Positions 16,553-24,825 are shown, counted from the first letter of the stretch. The stretch: DNA of 51,612 nt from Pseudomonadota bacterium (GCA_023432025.1 JAEYVE010000126.1:1-51612); one strand, 5' to 3'. The notes: generated by a model not told the origin, from the sequence alone. Made by a program: numbers and translations.

Positions 16553-17589
16553 AGCTTTGGGTTGCGGGGGCTACGGGTTTTCTCGGCTCCCATTTGGTTC
16601 GCGCGCTCCGCGCGCAGGGTCACGATGTCGTCCCAGTCTCGCGCTCGGGCGGCTTCGTGGACGGACAGCCCGTGGCTGCCTTGGACGTGCTCGATGAGGT
16701 AGCCGTTCGAGAGAGCGCGCGGGGGTGTGACGGCGCCTTCGTGGTCACGGGCAAGGTCTCGCGCTCCGCGGACGCTGCCGAGGAGCTGCACCGCTTGCAC
16801 GTGACCGGCACCGTCCAGGCGCTCGCCGGGCTTCGGCGCGCCGGTGTCCGGCGCGTGGTGTACGCCAGCACCAGCGGTACGATCGCCGTCGGTCGCGACG
16901 CCGAACGCATCTACGACGAGTCCGACGAAGCTCCGCTCGATCTCATCGCGGCGTGGCCGTACTACCGCACCAAGCTCTACGGAGAACGCGCCGCTCTCGA
17001 GGCGCGTACGGAGGACTTCGAGGTCGTCGTGGTGAACCCGTCGCTCCTCTTGGGGCCCGGAGATCTGCGCGAATCGTCCACGAAGGACGTCCGCCTCTTT
17101 TTGGAGCGGGCGGTGCCCGCCGTGCCCGCGGGAGGCCTCGCGTTCGTGGACGCGCGCGACGCGGCCGAAGGAATGCGGCTCGCCTTCGAGAAGGGCCGCT
17201 CGGGCGAGCGCTATCTCCTGAACGGAGCCAACCTGACGGTTGCGGCGTTCTTCCAGCGGCTCTCACGCATGACGGGGATCCCGGCGCCGTTCATGCGGCT
17301 GCCGAAGAACCGCGCCTTGGCGCTCGGCGCGCATCACCTCTACGAAAAGGCGATCGTCGCCATCGGCGGCAAGCCGTCCGTGGATGAAGCCAGCGTCGCC
17401 ATGGCCCAGTGCTACTGGTACTGCACGAGCGAGAAGGCCGAGCGCGAGCTGGGTTTCGTCTCGCGCGACCCTGGTGAAACCCTGCGCGACACCGTACGGG
17501 ACTTGGTGCAGCGCCGCGTGGTGATGCCCAAGGAGCTGCGCGGCTGGCTGATCGAGGGAGAGCACGCCTCGACGGCTGCGGCCGAGTGA
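16549..17589 (+). CDS. NAD(P)-dependent epimerase/reductase (extended SDR)
   Basis: A 346-residue extended short-chain dehydrogenase. The N-terminal Rossmann motif is GATGFLG (7-13), a Ser-rich YASTSG precedes the active-site tyrosine, and Y138-x-x-x-K142 (YYRTK) is the catalytic pair. It resembles dihydroflavonol-4-reductase/3-beta-HSD-like members. Its ATG overlaps the megasynthase stop by four bases and has GAGAGG upstream, so it is translationally coupled. That makes a role in the same lipid pathway likely, for example reduction of a keto or aldehyde intermediate. The substrate is inferred from context only. Confidence 0.85.
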   Translation: MKLWVAGATGFLGSHLVRALRAQGHDVVPVSRSGGFVDGQPVAALDVLDEVAVRESARGCDGAFVVTGKVSRSADAAEELHRLHVTGTVQALAGLRRAGVRRVVYASTSGTIAVGRDAERIYDESDEAPLDLIAAWPYYRTKLYGERAALEARTEDFEVVVVNPSLLLGPGDLRESSTKDVRLFLERAVPAVPAGGLAFVDARDAAEGMRLAFEKGRSGERYLLNGANLTVAAFFQRLSRMTGIPAPFMRLPKNRALALGAHHLYEKAIVAIGGKPSVDEASVAMAQCYWYCTSEKAERELGFVSRDPGETLRDTVRDLVQRRVVMPKELRGWLIEGEHASTAAAE

Positions 17590-17600
17590 GGCGCAAGCCC

Positions 17601-18446
17601 TCACTGCTTGCGGCCGAAGCCGAGGAACGCGACCGTCGAAAGACGGAGCGGGCCGCCCGAGAAGCGCTCTCGTAGGAACGCGAGGGAGCGCTCGCTGCGC
17701 TCTGCCCACTCCGTTTCACCCCACTTTTTGCGCAGAAGCAGGCACGGCGCCGCGCTGCGGGTCATGGACGACCAGAACACGTCGGCGCTGTCGACCGTGA
17801 CGAAGTGCTCGTGGGGCGTCACCGACACGTCGGCGAAGCCCGCCGCGCGGAGCTCCTCCTCGAAGAGATCTGGATTTTCCAGGCTGAGCAAGTTGCGTGC
17901 AGGTGGCGGCATCGCGGGCTCTGCTGCGCGCAGCGCGCCGAACATGAGGTCCATGAGCGGTGATTGATCGAGCGGGGCCCAGCTCGACGCCAGCGCGAGA
18001 CCGCCGCGTCGCAACACGCGGAAGAGCTCGCTGAAGCCGCGGGCCCGATCCGGGAAGAACATCAGCCCGAACATCGAGAACGCAGCATCGAAGCGCTCGT
18101 CGGGATAAGGGAGGGCCATTCCATCGCCTTGCACGGCGTGAACGTTTCGAATGCCCAAGCGCTGAACCTCGCGAGACAGCTCGGAGAGCATGGCCTCCGA
18201 AAAATCGATGGCGTGGACCTCACGAACGCGGTGGCTCGCCTCGATCGTCAACGTGCCGGGACCGGCGGCCACGTCGAGCACGGCTGCGTCCTTCGAAAGC
18301 GCGCGCGGCTCCGCCTCCGCGACGCGGCGTAGCGCCTCGAGTGAAATGGGGCGCATGATCCACCCCACTTCTGCGGCGTAGCCCTCGGAGACGAGATCCC
18401 AGGGTTCGACGACAGACAGGGGACCGGCTGGAGCTCGTGTCATCAT
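17601..18446 (-). CDS. Class I SAM-dependent methyltransferase
   Basis: A 281-residue methyltransferase of the UbiE/Methyltransf_11 type. Motif I is LDVAAGPGTLT (57-67), an acidic residue ends strand 2 (VHAIDFSEAML), then VQGDGMALPYPDERFD and the post-motif FRVLRRGG. The C-terminal half could bind a lipid, quinone or small molecule. The ATG at 18446 is preferred over a TTG at 18494 because methyltransferase homology begins soon after it; the ribosome-binding site is weak either way. It converges on the epimerase gene with an 11-base gap. The substrate is unknown. Confidence 0.8.
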   Translation of the reverse strand: MMTRAPAGPLSVVEPWDLVSEGYAAEVGWIMRPISLEALRRVAEAEPRALSKDAAVLDVAAGPGTLTIEASHRVREVHAIDFSEAMLSELSREVQRLGIRNVHAVQGDGMALPYPDERFDAAFSMFGLMFFPDRARGFSELFRVLRRGGLALASSWAPLDQSPLMDLMFGALRAAEPAMPPPARNLLSLENPDLFEEELRAAGFADVSVTPHEHFVTVDSADVFWSSMTRSAAPCLLLRKKWGETEWAERSERSLAFLRERFSGGPLRLSTVAFLGFGRKQ

Positions 18447-18564
18447 CCGTACTTCGCGTGGAGCGCCCTCGTGGGCGGCCAGGCGTCTACGCAATCACAG
18501 CACGCGGCGCGTAGGAAGTGGGCTTTGCTCCGTTTCTCGTGGCGCCGAGTATTCAGGGCGAATC

Positions 18565-18592
18565 GCGTTCGAGCCCGCGCGTTCGAGCCCGC
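18565..18592. repeat. Two tandem copies of a 14-base unit in a divergent promoter gap
   Basis: GCGTTCGAGCCCGC occurs twice head to tail with a third partial copy (GCGT). It lies in the 183-base gap between the divergent methyltransferase and PhzF genes, 38 bases before the PhzF start. It could be an operator or a slippage product. Confidence 0.6.
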
Positions 18593-18629
18593 GCGTCCGT
18601 GCGGCGCGGACCCATGCTAGGTGAACGCC

Positions 18630-19475
18630 ATGAGGACCTTTCGCTACGTCATTTGCGACGTATTCACGAGCCGAGCTCTCGAGGGCAACCAGCTCGCCGT
18701 GTTCACGGACGCGCGAGGTATGTCGGACGCGTTGATGCAGCGCTTGGCCTCGGAGATGGGGTTTTCGGAGACGACGTTCGTCCTTCCGGCAGAGAGCGGA
18801 GGTCACGCTCGTGTCCGCATTTTCACGCCGCGCGAAGAGCTCCCCTTTGCGGGGCACCCGACGCTCGGCACGGCGCTCGTCATCGCCGGTTCCATCGAGT
18901 CACGTGAGGTGCGCCTGGAGCTCGGCGTCGGTGTGGTACCAGTGAGCATCGAGCGAGAAGGGGCGCGGGCCACGTTCGGTTGGATGACTCAGCCTTTCCC
19001 CGAGGAGCTGCCGTGTGATTTCGAGGCCGAGCTCCTGGGTGCGCTGGGGGTCGGTCGCGTGGCGCTCGAGACGGCGCGCTTTTCGAACGGCCCGTCGCAC
19101 GTGTTCGTTTGCGTCGGCTCGCGGCAGGAGGTGGCGCAGGTGACGCCGGACTACCGCCGCGTGGCTGCGCTCACTTCGGGCACCGTGAGCGTGTTCACGC
19201 ATGACGCAGAGGGCGTGAAAACGCGGGTCTTCGTGCCCGGGGCGGGCATCTTCGAAGACCCAGCGACGGGCTCGGCGGCGGGGCCCCTGGCCGTTCACTT
19301 GGTGCGGCAGAAGAGGCTCGCGCTCGGTGCGACGCTGCGCATCGAGCAAGGCGTGGAGCTCGGTCGGCCGTCGGAGCTCTTCGCGCGGGTCGAAGGCCAG
19401 GACGACCGCGTGGACGCGGTTTTCGTGGGCGGAGGCGTGCAGATCGTGGCGCGCGGTGAGTTTCGTCTTACGTGA
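18630..19475 (+). CDS. PhzF family protein (isomerase/epimerase fold)
   Basis: A 281-residue member of the PhzF phenazine-biosynthesis-like family. The start of the fold is YVICDVFTSRALEGNQLAVF, the catalytic Glu is E47 in SETTFVLP, and FTPREELPFAGHPTLGTA and FEDPATGSAAGPLAVHLV are the two family signatures. Members catalyse isomerisation of small acids; most are outside phenazine pathways and no phenazine genes occur here. The ATG at 18630 has AGGTGA five bases upstream, which favours it over the GTG at 18621. It is monocistronic, ending in a strong hairpin. Confidence 0.9.
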   Translation: MRTFRYVICDVFTSRALEGNQLAVFTDARGMSDALMQRLASEMGFSETTFVLPAESGGHARVRIFTPREELPFAGHPTLGTALVIAGSIESREVRLELGVGVVPVSIEREGARATFGWMTQPFPEELPCDFEAELLGALGVGRVALETARFSNGPSHVFVCVGSRQEVAQVTPDYRRVAALTSGTVSVFTHDAEGVKTRVFVPGAGIFEDPATGSAAGPLAVHLVRQKRLALGATLRIEQGVELGRPSELFARVEGQDDRVDAVFVGGGVQIVARGEFRLT

Positions 19476-19509
19476 AGAGGGCGAAGGCGGATGCCTTCGC
19501 CCTCTTCAC
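19472..19509. terminator. Perfect 17-base-pair hairpin after the PhzF gene
   Basis: The arms at 19472-19488 and 19493-19509 are perfectly complementary (17 bp) with loop GGAT, and the first arm overlaps the stop codon. No T-run follows, but stem length and position between convergent genes make a bidirectional terminator likely. Confidence 0.75.
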
Positions 19510-19598
19510 GGCGCGTACGATGACCCAGTGCGGGAGCACCGCGCTGCGCGGGCCGGCGCCGCCACCTCCCCCCGAGATGGCGCCTCCGGCCCCCTGGC

Positions 19599-20942
19599 TC
19601 ACTTGACCAAGGTGAGCAGACCCGGACGGTAGGGCAAGTGCCCGTACTCACCGCCGACGGCAGGGTTACGACCTTGGTAGAGGAACTTGAGGTCGCACGG
19701 ATCGATCACCTTCTTCTCCGACGGATCGTCACGAACGATGTCGCCGTGGCTGATGTCGTTCGTCCAGGCGTTGCCGTTGAACGTGACGTTCCTCTTTCCG
19801 GCGAACGGCGTGTTTTCCGTCGACGCTTGCGGCATGGGCGTGAAGGTGCCGCCGAGGTCCGTGGACGTGAAAGCGCGGAAGTAGCGACCGCCGGAGCCCA
19901 TCGCCTCCACGATCATGAGGTACTGGTCGGAGCCCTTGACGGAGTACACCTCGACACCTTCGAACAGGTTCGCCGTGGTGTCCTGCATGATTTGTGTGGT
20001 GTTGGTGAACGCGGCGGGGAAGTTTCCGATGGGCATGGAGCCGCGGTAGATGCGGCCGTTGTCGCCCGCGAAGAACATGTAGCAGGTCGTGTCGTCGCAG
20101 ATGACGGTTTGGTCGATGGGGCCCGTGCCGCCGTGACCTTGGGTGGGATTGCCCGTGAGCAGTGACTTGCCCTGAGACCAGCTCGTGGGATCGGTGGGAT
20201 CGGTCGACGTCGCGTACTGGAAGCCCCACTGATACGTCAGAACCCAGATGTTCTTGGGGCTGAAGTACATGATTTGCGGTGCCACGGTGGCGCGACTGCC
20301 GAGCCACGTCTGGGGAGCCGAGCCGAACTCCGACCAGTCGGAGAACCCGATGAACACGCCGGTCCAGTTCTCGCTCGTGCGGTTGAAGGCGGTCGCGTAA
20401 ACGGCGTAGGTGTCGCCGGCGCGCGCGATCGTGAAGTCCTTCAAGGACACGAAGTTTTGCCCGGCGGGCGACTTGGGTTCGGCGAGTGAGCCCGAGGACG
20501 TCCAAGAGAACGACGACGGGAGCGGACAGACTTCGTTGCTTCCGCCGCCACTGCCTCCCGTGGCGCCGCCGCTGCCCGCGTCGCCGCCCGTGCCTCCGGT
20601 GGCCCCGCCGCTACCGACGACGTCGCCGCCGGTGCCTCCACTAGCTTCTCCGCCGCTCCCGCCGTCCAAGCCGCCGCTGCCTCCGGCGGGCGACCCGTCG
20701 CCGCCGGTTCCACCGCCCGACGACGTTCCACCCGCGCTCGGCAACCCGCCGCTGCCGACTTCCCCGCCCGTACTCGGGCTGCCTCCGGACACAGCGCCTC
20801 CGGTGTTGGCGCCCGAGCCGTTATCGCCGTCCGCCTCTTCCGCCGGGCCGCAGGCGGCCAGCAGACCGCCCAAGAGCGCGCCAGCAAAGGTGATTTTTGC
20901 GCCGATGGTGAGGGCAGAAGAGCAGACGAAGCGAGCAGCCAT
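19599..20942 (-). CDS. GH62-like alpha-L-arabinofuranosidase lipoprotein
   Basis: A 447-residue secreted lipoprotein: signal with lipobox LAAC (C31), Gly/Ser linker to about residue 140, then a roughly 300-residue catalytic domain. Family 62 features are YAVYATAFN, FSDWSEFGSAPQTW, APQIMYFSPKNIWVLTYQWG, TSTDPTDPTSW, GTGPIDQTVICDDTTCYMFF, AGDNGRIYRGSMPIGNFP and NLFEGVEVY. Conserved acids in the SDW, PIDQ and FEGVE segments fit the catalytic triad of this family. GH62 enzymes remove arabinose from xylan or arabinan, here at the cell surface. The gene is transcribed alone behind a terminator. No xylanase or sugar transporter is nearby. Confidence 0.85.
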   Translation of the reverse strand: MAARFVCSSALTIGAKITFAGALLGGLLAACGPAEEADGDNGSGANTGGAVSGGSPSTGGEVGSGGLPSAGGTSSGGGTGGDGSPAGGSGGLDGGSGGEASGGTGGDVVGSGGATGGTGGDAGSGGATGGSGGGSNEVCPLPSSFSWTSSGSLAEPKSPAGQNFVSLKDFTIARAGDTYAVYATAFNRTSENWTGVFIGFSDWSEFGSAPQTWLGSRATVAPQIMYFSPKNIWVLTYQWGFQYATSTDPTDPTSWSQGKSLLTGNPTQGHGGTGPIDQTVICDDTTCYMFFAGDNGRIYRGSMPIGNFPAAFTNTTQIMQDTTANLFEGVEVYSVKGSDQYLMIVEAMGSGGRYFRAFTSTDLGGTFTPMPQASTENTPFAGKRNVTFNGNAWTNDISHGDIVRDDPSEKKVIDPCDLKFLYQGRNPAVGGEYGHLPYRPGLLTLVK

Positions 20943-21005
20943 GATGAGCAGAGCTAACAGTCCGCCCGGAGCTTGCTCAGATGGGAAATTTTGCCTCAGC
21001 GTGTC

Positions 21006-21029
21006 AGAAAATTCCTCCTTTGGAAGAAT
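21006..21029 (-). terminator. Intrinsic terminator of the two-lipoprotein operon
   Basis: Read on the minus strand, ATTCTTCC pairs with GGAGGAAT (one G-T pair) around loop AAA, followed directly by TTTTC. It begins 21 bases after the stop at 21051. It separates this operon from the GH62 gene. Confidence 0.65.
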
Positions 21030-21050
21030 TTGGACCTGTTCGTCGGAAGC

Positions 21051-21545
21051 TCACTTCACGCGGAAGGACGCCACGTACTCGTCGAGGTCCCGGGCGTGGC
21101 TCTCGACCAAAGCCTTCGTGCCGCCGACCTCCAGCAGGTAGAGCTTGTCGTCGGTAACGAAGACCGTGACGCGGTACTCGTGCGGCTTGGTGCCTTCGTC
21201 ATGCCCGAAGCGCAGCTCTTTGCCGACGAGCCCGGAGCGCGTCTTCACGTCCAGGGTGGCCAGGAGCGCGTAACCCCCGCGCTGGCGCAGCTCGTTTTCG
21301 ATGGCGCGCGTCCAGAAGCCGAGCTCCCCCTTCGGATCGTGAGCGATTTCGCGGACCGCGACGACCAAGCCGTCGGCCGTGGTGGCTCGGTAGGCGTGAG
21401 AGGTGTCCTCTTCGTCCAGCTCGACGAAGCCCGGCGGGGTTTTCGCCTCGAAGGAGTGCCCGCACGCGAGGGCGAAGGCACACGAAAGAAAGAGCAGGGC
21501 TGGGCCGGCGGCGTTGCGTAGTCTGGACGAAAACGTCGTGTTCAT
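21051..21545 (-). CDS. Small lipoprotein of unknown function
   Basis: A 164-residue lipoprotein with signal MNTTFSSRLRNAAGPALLFL and lipobox ALAC (C28). The mature part is an alpha/beta mix with no motif I recognise (FVELDEEDTSHAYRATTADG, FWTRAIENELRQRGGYALL, RVTVFVTDDKLYLLEVGG). The last segment resembles small periplasmic domains that bind partners rather than enzymes. It lies 25 bases downstream of the DUF4349 gene and is followed by an intrinsic terminator, so the two form an operon. The ATG at 21545 is set by the signal peptide. Confidence 0.65.
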   Translation of the reverse strand: MNTTFSSRLRNAAGPALLFLSCAFALACGHSFEAKTPPGFVELDEEDTSHAYRATTADGLVVAVREIAHDPKGELGFWTRAIENELRQRGGYALLATLDVKTRSGLVGKELRFGHDEGTKPHEYRVTVFVTDDKLYLLEVGGTKALVESHARDLDEYVASFRVK

Positions 21546-21570
21546 GGGTGGAAGCCCTCGTTCATCCAAA

Positions 21571-22425
21571 TCAGAGGTCGAGCAGGCCCGGGAGGCCGAG
21601 CTCACGAAGCCACGGGAAGGGGAGCGAAACGCGGCTCTCCACGACGTCGCTGGGACGTGCCTCGAACTGGACGGAAATGGTGGAAAAGGCGACGAGCTCT
21701 CGGAGCAGCCGCAGCCGACCGAGCATGCGCTCGATGTTTTCCGTGACGCGCTCGAGCTCCCTTTGCACGGCGAGCGCGTCTTCGACCTTGTCGGCGCGGC
21801 GCAAGAGCTCCTCCAAACGAACACGCACGGCGCGCGCGTTTTGGAGGCGAATTTCCAGGTCCGAGTACTCTTCGGTGACGTCGTGCACGTTCACCTCGCG
21901 GTGCAGCTCGTCCCCGAGCGTTCCGATGCGAGAAAGAGCTGGCTGGAACGCCTTCGACGGCACGCGGACGGAGATGTGTCGGTCACCGCGCTGCACCAAG
22001 TAGCCGCCGCTCTCCGTGGCGAGCTTCTCGATGGTGTCGATGACGCGCGCGGTTTCGAACACGGCCAGCGTCAGGTTCGCGTCGTAAATGAGCAGCGGCG
22101 CGCGCTGTTTGGCGTGTTCTCCGGACGGCTCGGTGGGTGAAGGAGCTTCCGATGCTCCGCCGTTCGGAGCCTCGGGGAGCTCCGGGTGGGACGTGGTGCC
22201 GTCGAACGAGTATCCGTAGCCCTCCTCGGCGGCGGGGGGCGAAGGAGCAGCGGCCGCACCTCCCGGTTGGGGGGAGTCAGCGTCGTTTCGAATGGCCTCG
22301 CCGCGCGGATACGCGGCTCCCGAGTGCGACGCCTCGGCGCTCGCCGAAGAGGCGCAACCGAGCGCTTGCGCGGCTGCAACCAGGACGATGGAGAAGGTCC
22401 ACAGGAGGCGCGTGCGATGCATCAT
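21571..22425 (-). CDS. DUF4349-type lipoprotein with coiled coil
   Basis: A 284-residue lipoprotein: signal with lipobox ALGC (C24), then about 100 low-complexity residues rich in Ala, Pro, Glu and Ser. A DUF4349-like domain follows: LLIYDANLTLAVFETARVIDTI, ESGGYLVQRGDRHISVRVPS, and REVNVHDVTEEYSDLEIRLQN leading into a long coiled coil (VRLEELLRRADKVEDALAVQ through ENIERMLGRLR). The usual family has a C-terminal membrane helix; here the protein ends soon after the coil, so anchoring would depend on the lipid. The ATG at 22425 is followed directly by a second ATG. It is the first gene of a two-gene operon. Confidence 0.75.
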   Translation of the reverse strand: MMHRTRLLWTFSIVLVAAAQALGCASSASAEASHSGAAYPRGEAIRNDADSPQPGGAAAAPSPPAAEEGYGYSFDGTTSHPELPEAPNGGASEAPSPTEPSGEHAKQRAPLLIYDANLTLAVFETARVIDTIEKLATESGGYLVQRGDRHISVRVPSKAFQPALSRIGTLGDELHREVNVHDVTEEYSDLEIRLQNARAVRVRLEELLRRADKVEDALAVQRELERVTENIERMLGRLRLLRELVAFSTISVQFEARPSDVVESRVSLPFPWLRELGLPGLLDL

Positions 22426-22764
22426 GCATTCTCTGGCGTGAGCGCAAGGGCGCAGGTTACAGGGACACGCGCGCCGTGAGAAGGCGGCGGCAGCGCTGGC
22501 TTGGTGTGCGCGCCGTGGGGCGAGTGCGAGGCGCGAGAGTGCCTTCCCTTCGCTTTCACCTGTGGCGAGGGGCTGCCGGGTTGCTGCGACGGGCTGACCT
22601 GTCGCGACGGCGTGTGCCAAACGGGCTGATCCTTCGTTCGAACGCGCCTCCCGCCGCGCGCCACGGCGGGGGGGCGTTGTCGAGCTCTCGAAGTCGCCCG
22701 TGGATTTCAGGGCTTACGGTGGGGTGGCGCGGTCGGCCTGCCTCTCCGCTAAGCTGCGGGGGCC
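22426..22764. other. Intergenic region of 339 bases holding a coding remnant
   Basis: This is the only gap over 300 bases in the window. It contains the promoter side of the DUF4349 gene, a plus-strand Cys-rich coding remnant (annotated separately at 22480-22629), and 135 bases before the next lipoprotein gene in which I see no motif. Confidence 0.6.
22480..22629 (+). pseudogene. Cys-rich C-terminal remnant of a secreted protein
   Basis: An open frame follows an in-frame TGA at 22477-22479 and ends at TGA 22627-22629. It reads EGGGSAGLVCAPWGECEARE, then a second half with CGEGLPGCCDGLTCRDGVC. It has eight cysteines in 49 residues and the start of a Gly linker, which is the signature of the C-terminal end of a Gly-linker lipoprotein. 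There is no signal peptide and no ATG. The only possible starts (TTG 22501 or GTG 22504) would make a cytoplasmic Cys-rich peptide. I read it as the 3' end of a gene whose 5' part was deleted. A short genuine peptide gene is the alternative. Confidence 0.55.
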
Positions 22765-23604
22765 ATGACTGCGCTTCGTTTCACCTCCGCCCCGCCTCTC
22801 GTTTCGCTGACTTTGATTCTTTCTCTCTTCGGATGTGGAGGGAGCGCAATCACTTCGGAGAGCGACGGCAGCGGAGGAACGAGCGGCGGAGCGAACACGG
22901 GGGGCGGCGTCAGCAGCGGCGGTGGGACGAGCACGGGCGGAGTCGTCAGCAGCGGCGGCGCGTCTGCGGGCGGCGGCGTCGGTGTCGGCGGAGTGCTCGC
23001 CGTAGGCGGTTCGCCTGCTTCCGGGGGGCAGCCGGGGACCGGCGGCGCGGCGGAGTGCAACGTCCACGACGACTGCGTAATAGCGGTGGATGCGGCAGAA
23101 GCGTGCGGCTGTAACCGTCCGATCGCCGTGTCGCGCGCAGAGCTCGCGAGCGAGCCGTGTCTTTACCCTTGGCGTGGCATTCGTCCCATGGGCTGTGGCC
23201 CCGAGCCGCAGCCCTGTCCAGAGGTGGATTGTGCGCCAGAGCCCCTCTGTGCCAGCGCACGTTGCGAGGCGGGAGCCTGCGTCCTCCACACGGACTGGGA
23301 CCCGGAAACTTGCGGAGACTGCGCCACGCTCGACGCAACGAGGCGAGCCGCGCTCGAAGCGGCCACCGCTTGCAATCCGGCCATGAGCAGCCTCTCGTGC
23401 GACGCCTCGGCGATCGTCCAAGATGAGTGCGGCTGCCCTCGCGTCGTCAACGAGAGAAACCCCGAGCTCGTCGAAGCAGCGAAGGTGGCCTACGACGCGT
23501 GGTCGTCTGCGTGCGGGCACACCGTGCTGTGCCCCGCGGCGCTGTGCCTTGTGCCCCAAGCCGGAGGGTGCGGAATCGATGGCGTGTGCAGGGCGCAGCG
23601 GTGA
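22765..23604 (+). CDS. Cys-rich Gly-linker lipoprotein of unknown function
   Basis: A 279-residue lipoprotein with signal peptide and lipobox LFGC (C24). A Gly/Ser/Thr/Val linker spans about residues 30-95. A C-terminal domain of about 180 residues contains some 20 cysteines (for example CNVHDDCVIAVDAAEACGC, CAPEPLCASARCEAGAC and CGCPRVVNERNPEL), likely all disulfide-bonded outside the cytoplasm. No enzyme motif is visible. It follows the Cys-rich remnant on the same strand, so the two may be relics of a tandem family. Confidence 0.7.
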   Translation: MTALRFTSAPPLVSLTLILSLFGCGGSAITSESDGSGGTSGGANTGGGVSSGGGTSTGGVVSSGGASAGGGVGVGGVLAVGGSPASGGQPGTGGAAECNVHDDCVIAVDAAEACGCNRPIAVSRAELASEPCLYPWRGIRPMGCGPEPQPCPEVDCAPEPLCASARCEAGACVLHTDWDPETCGDCATLDATRRAALEAATACNPAMSSLSCDASAIVQDECGCPRVVNERNPELVEAAKVAYDAWSSACGHTVLCPAALCLVPQAGGCGIDGVCRAQR

Positions 23605-23631
23605 GCCCAGCGCGCCGTACACCTCTTTCCG

Positions 23632-24825
23632 TCACTTGCGCTTGGTAGCGCTCTTCTTGTCCGCGGCGCCACCGAGCTTTTTGGCGAGCAGGTCTCCCAG
23701 GCTGCCGAGCGAGGCGCCCTTGGCGCCGTGTGACGAGAACTCTTTGTAGTTCTTGCGCTCCACGACGTTTGCCACCTGACCCACGCTGAAGCGGAGCTTG
23801 CCGCTCTGGGGATCCCGCGCGACCAACACGACCTCGAGCTTGCGCCCGACCGGGTACGCGCGGCGATGGTCCGCGCCGGGCGGCAGGTCCAACTCGCGCA
23901 GGGGTACCAGGCCCTCGCCCTTGGCCGTCTTCACGATGACGCCGTTGGGTACGTGACGCGAGACTTCGCCTTCGAGGACTTCTTCTTTGTCGGCGGCCGG
24001 CGAGCCTTGCGACTCGGGCGCCGCCGAGAGCGCCTTCAGCGAAAGTCGGATCGAAACGCCGCGCTCTCCTTGCTCGAGCGCGAGCACCTGCGTGGTGACC
24101 TTTTCACCGACGGAGAGCACGTCCTCGACCTTGTCGACGCGCTGGCGCGAGAGCTCCGAGACGTGAACGAAGCCTTCCGCGCCCCCCAAATCGATCACCG
24201 CTCCGCTGCGAACGATGCTCTTCACGGTGCCTTCGACGAGGGTTCCAACCTCGATGCTGCCGAGCAGCGAAAGCTCTGCTTGACGCCGCTGATCTTCGAG
24301 CAGCGCGCGGCGCGACACGATGACGTTGCGCCCGCCTTCCTTGATTTCGAGCACCTTGAAGTCGAAGGTTTGCCCGACGTACGCGTCCACGTTTTCCACG
24401 AAGCCTCGCTCGACCTGCGAGGCCGGGCAGAACGCTCGCACACCGCCGACTTCCACCGACAGGCCGCCCTTGACGGCTTGCGTGACGACGCCGCTCACGG
24501 GCGTGCCGGATTCATGCGCCAGCTTCAGGAGGTTGCTGTCGAGCGCGCCGCCGCCGCGGCCGAGCGAGAGCGAGAGCTGCGGGCCATCCGAGCGCGGATT
24601 CACGACCGTGACGCGGATGCGATCTCCGATTTTCACGGGACGGTCGTCGAACTCGGAGAGCTCCATCTGACCGTCCGCACCGGCGCCCACGTCGAGGAAC
24701 ACCGAGCCACCGCTGATTTCGATCACCTTGGCTTCGACGATCTCACCCGCCACGAGGCGCTTTTTGGCGCGGTTGTCACCGCCGCCGGAGGACTCGAACA
24801 TCGAAGCAAAATCATCGTGGCTCAT
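23632..24825 (-). CDS. RNA-binding protein with four S1 domains
   Basis: A 397-residue protein made of four S1/OB-fold repeats at about residues 22-88, 105-178, 193-265 and 281-350. The third is the most canonical (GTLVEGTVKSIVRSGAVIDL, then GFVHVSEL). This is shorter than ribosomal protein S1 (usually six domains), so it is probably an accessory S1-like translation or RNA-turnover factor and not the main S1. The ATG at 24825 is chosen because the family begins MSHDDFASMFE-like, and upstream in-frame sequence is not similar. The C-terminal Lys-rich tail (KKLGGAADKKSATKRK) would favour RNA contact. Confidence 0.85.
   Translation of the reverse strand: MSHDDFASMFESSGGGDNRAKKRLVAGEIVEAKVIEISGGSVFLDVGAGADGQMELSEFDDRPVKIGDRIRVTVVNPRSDGPQLSLSLGRGGGALDSNLLKLAHESGTPVSGVVTQAVKGGLSVEVGGVRAFCPASQVERGFVENVDAYVGQTFDFKVLEIKEGGRNVIVSRRALLEDQRRQAELSLLGSIEVGTLVEGTVKSIVRSGAVIDLGGAEGFVHVSELSRQRVDKVEDVLSVGEKVTTQVLALEQGERGVSIRLSLKALSAAPESQGSPAADKEEVLEGEVSRHVPNGVIVKTAKGEGLVPLRELDLPPGADHRRAYPVGRKLEVVLVARDPQSGKLRFSVGQVANVVERKNYKEFSSHGAKGASLGSLGDLLAKKLGGAADKKSATKRK

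Noticed and set aside
18630..19475. PhzF as evidence for phenazine synthesis
   Set aside because: No other phz genes are present, and most members of this family are unrelated to phenazines.
21011..21029. Strong AGGAGGA sequence as a ribosome-binding site on the minus strand
   Set aside because: No start codon follows within range; it is the descending arm of an intrinsic terminator followed by TTTTC.
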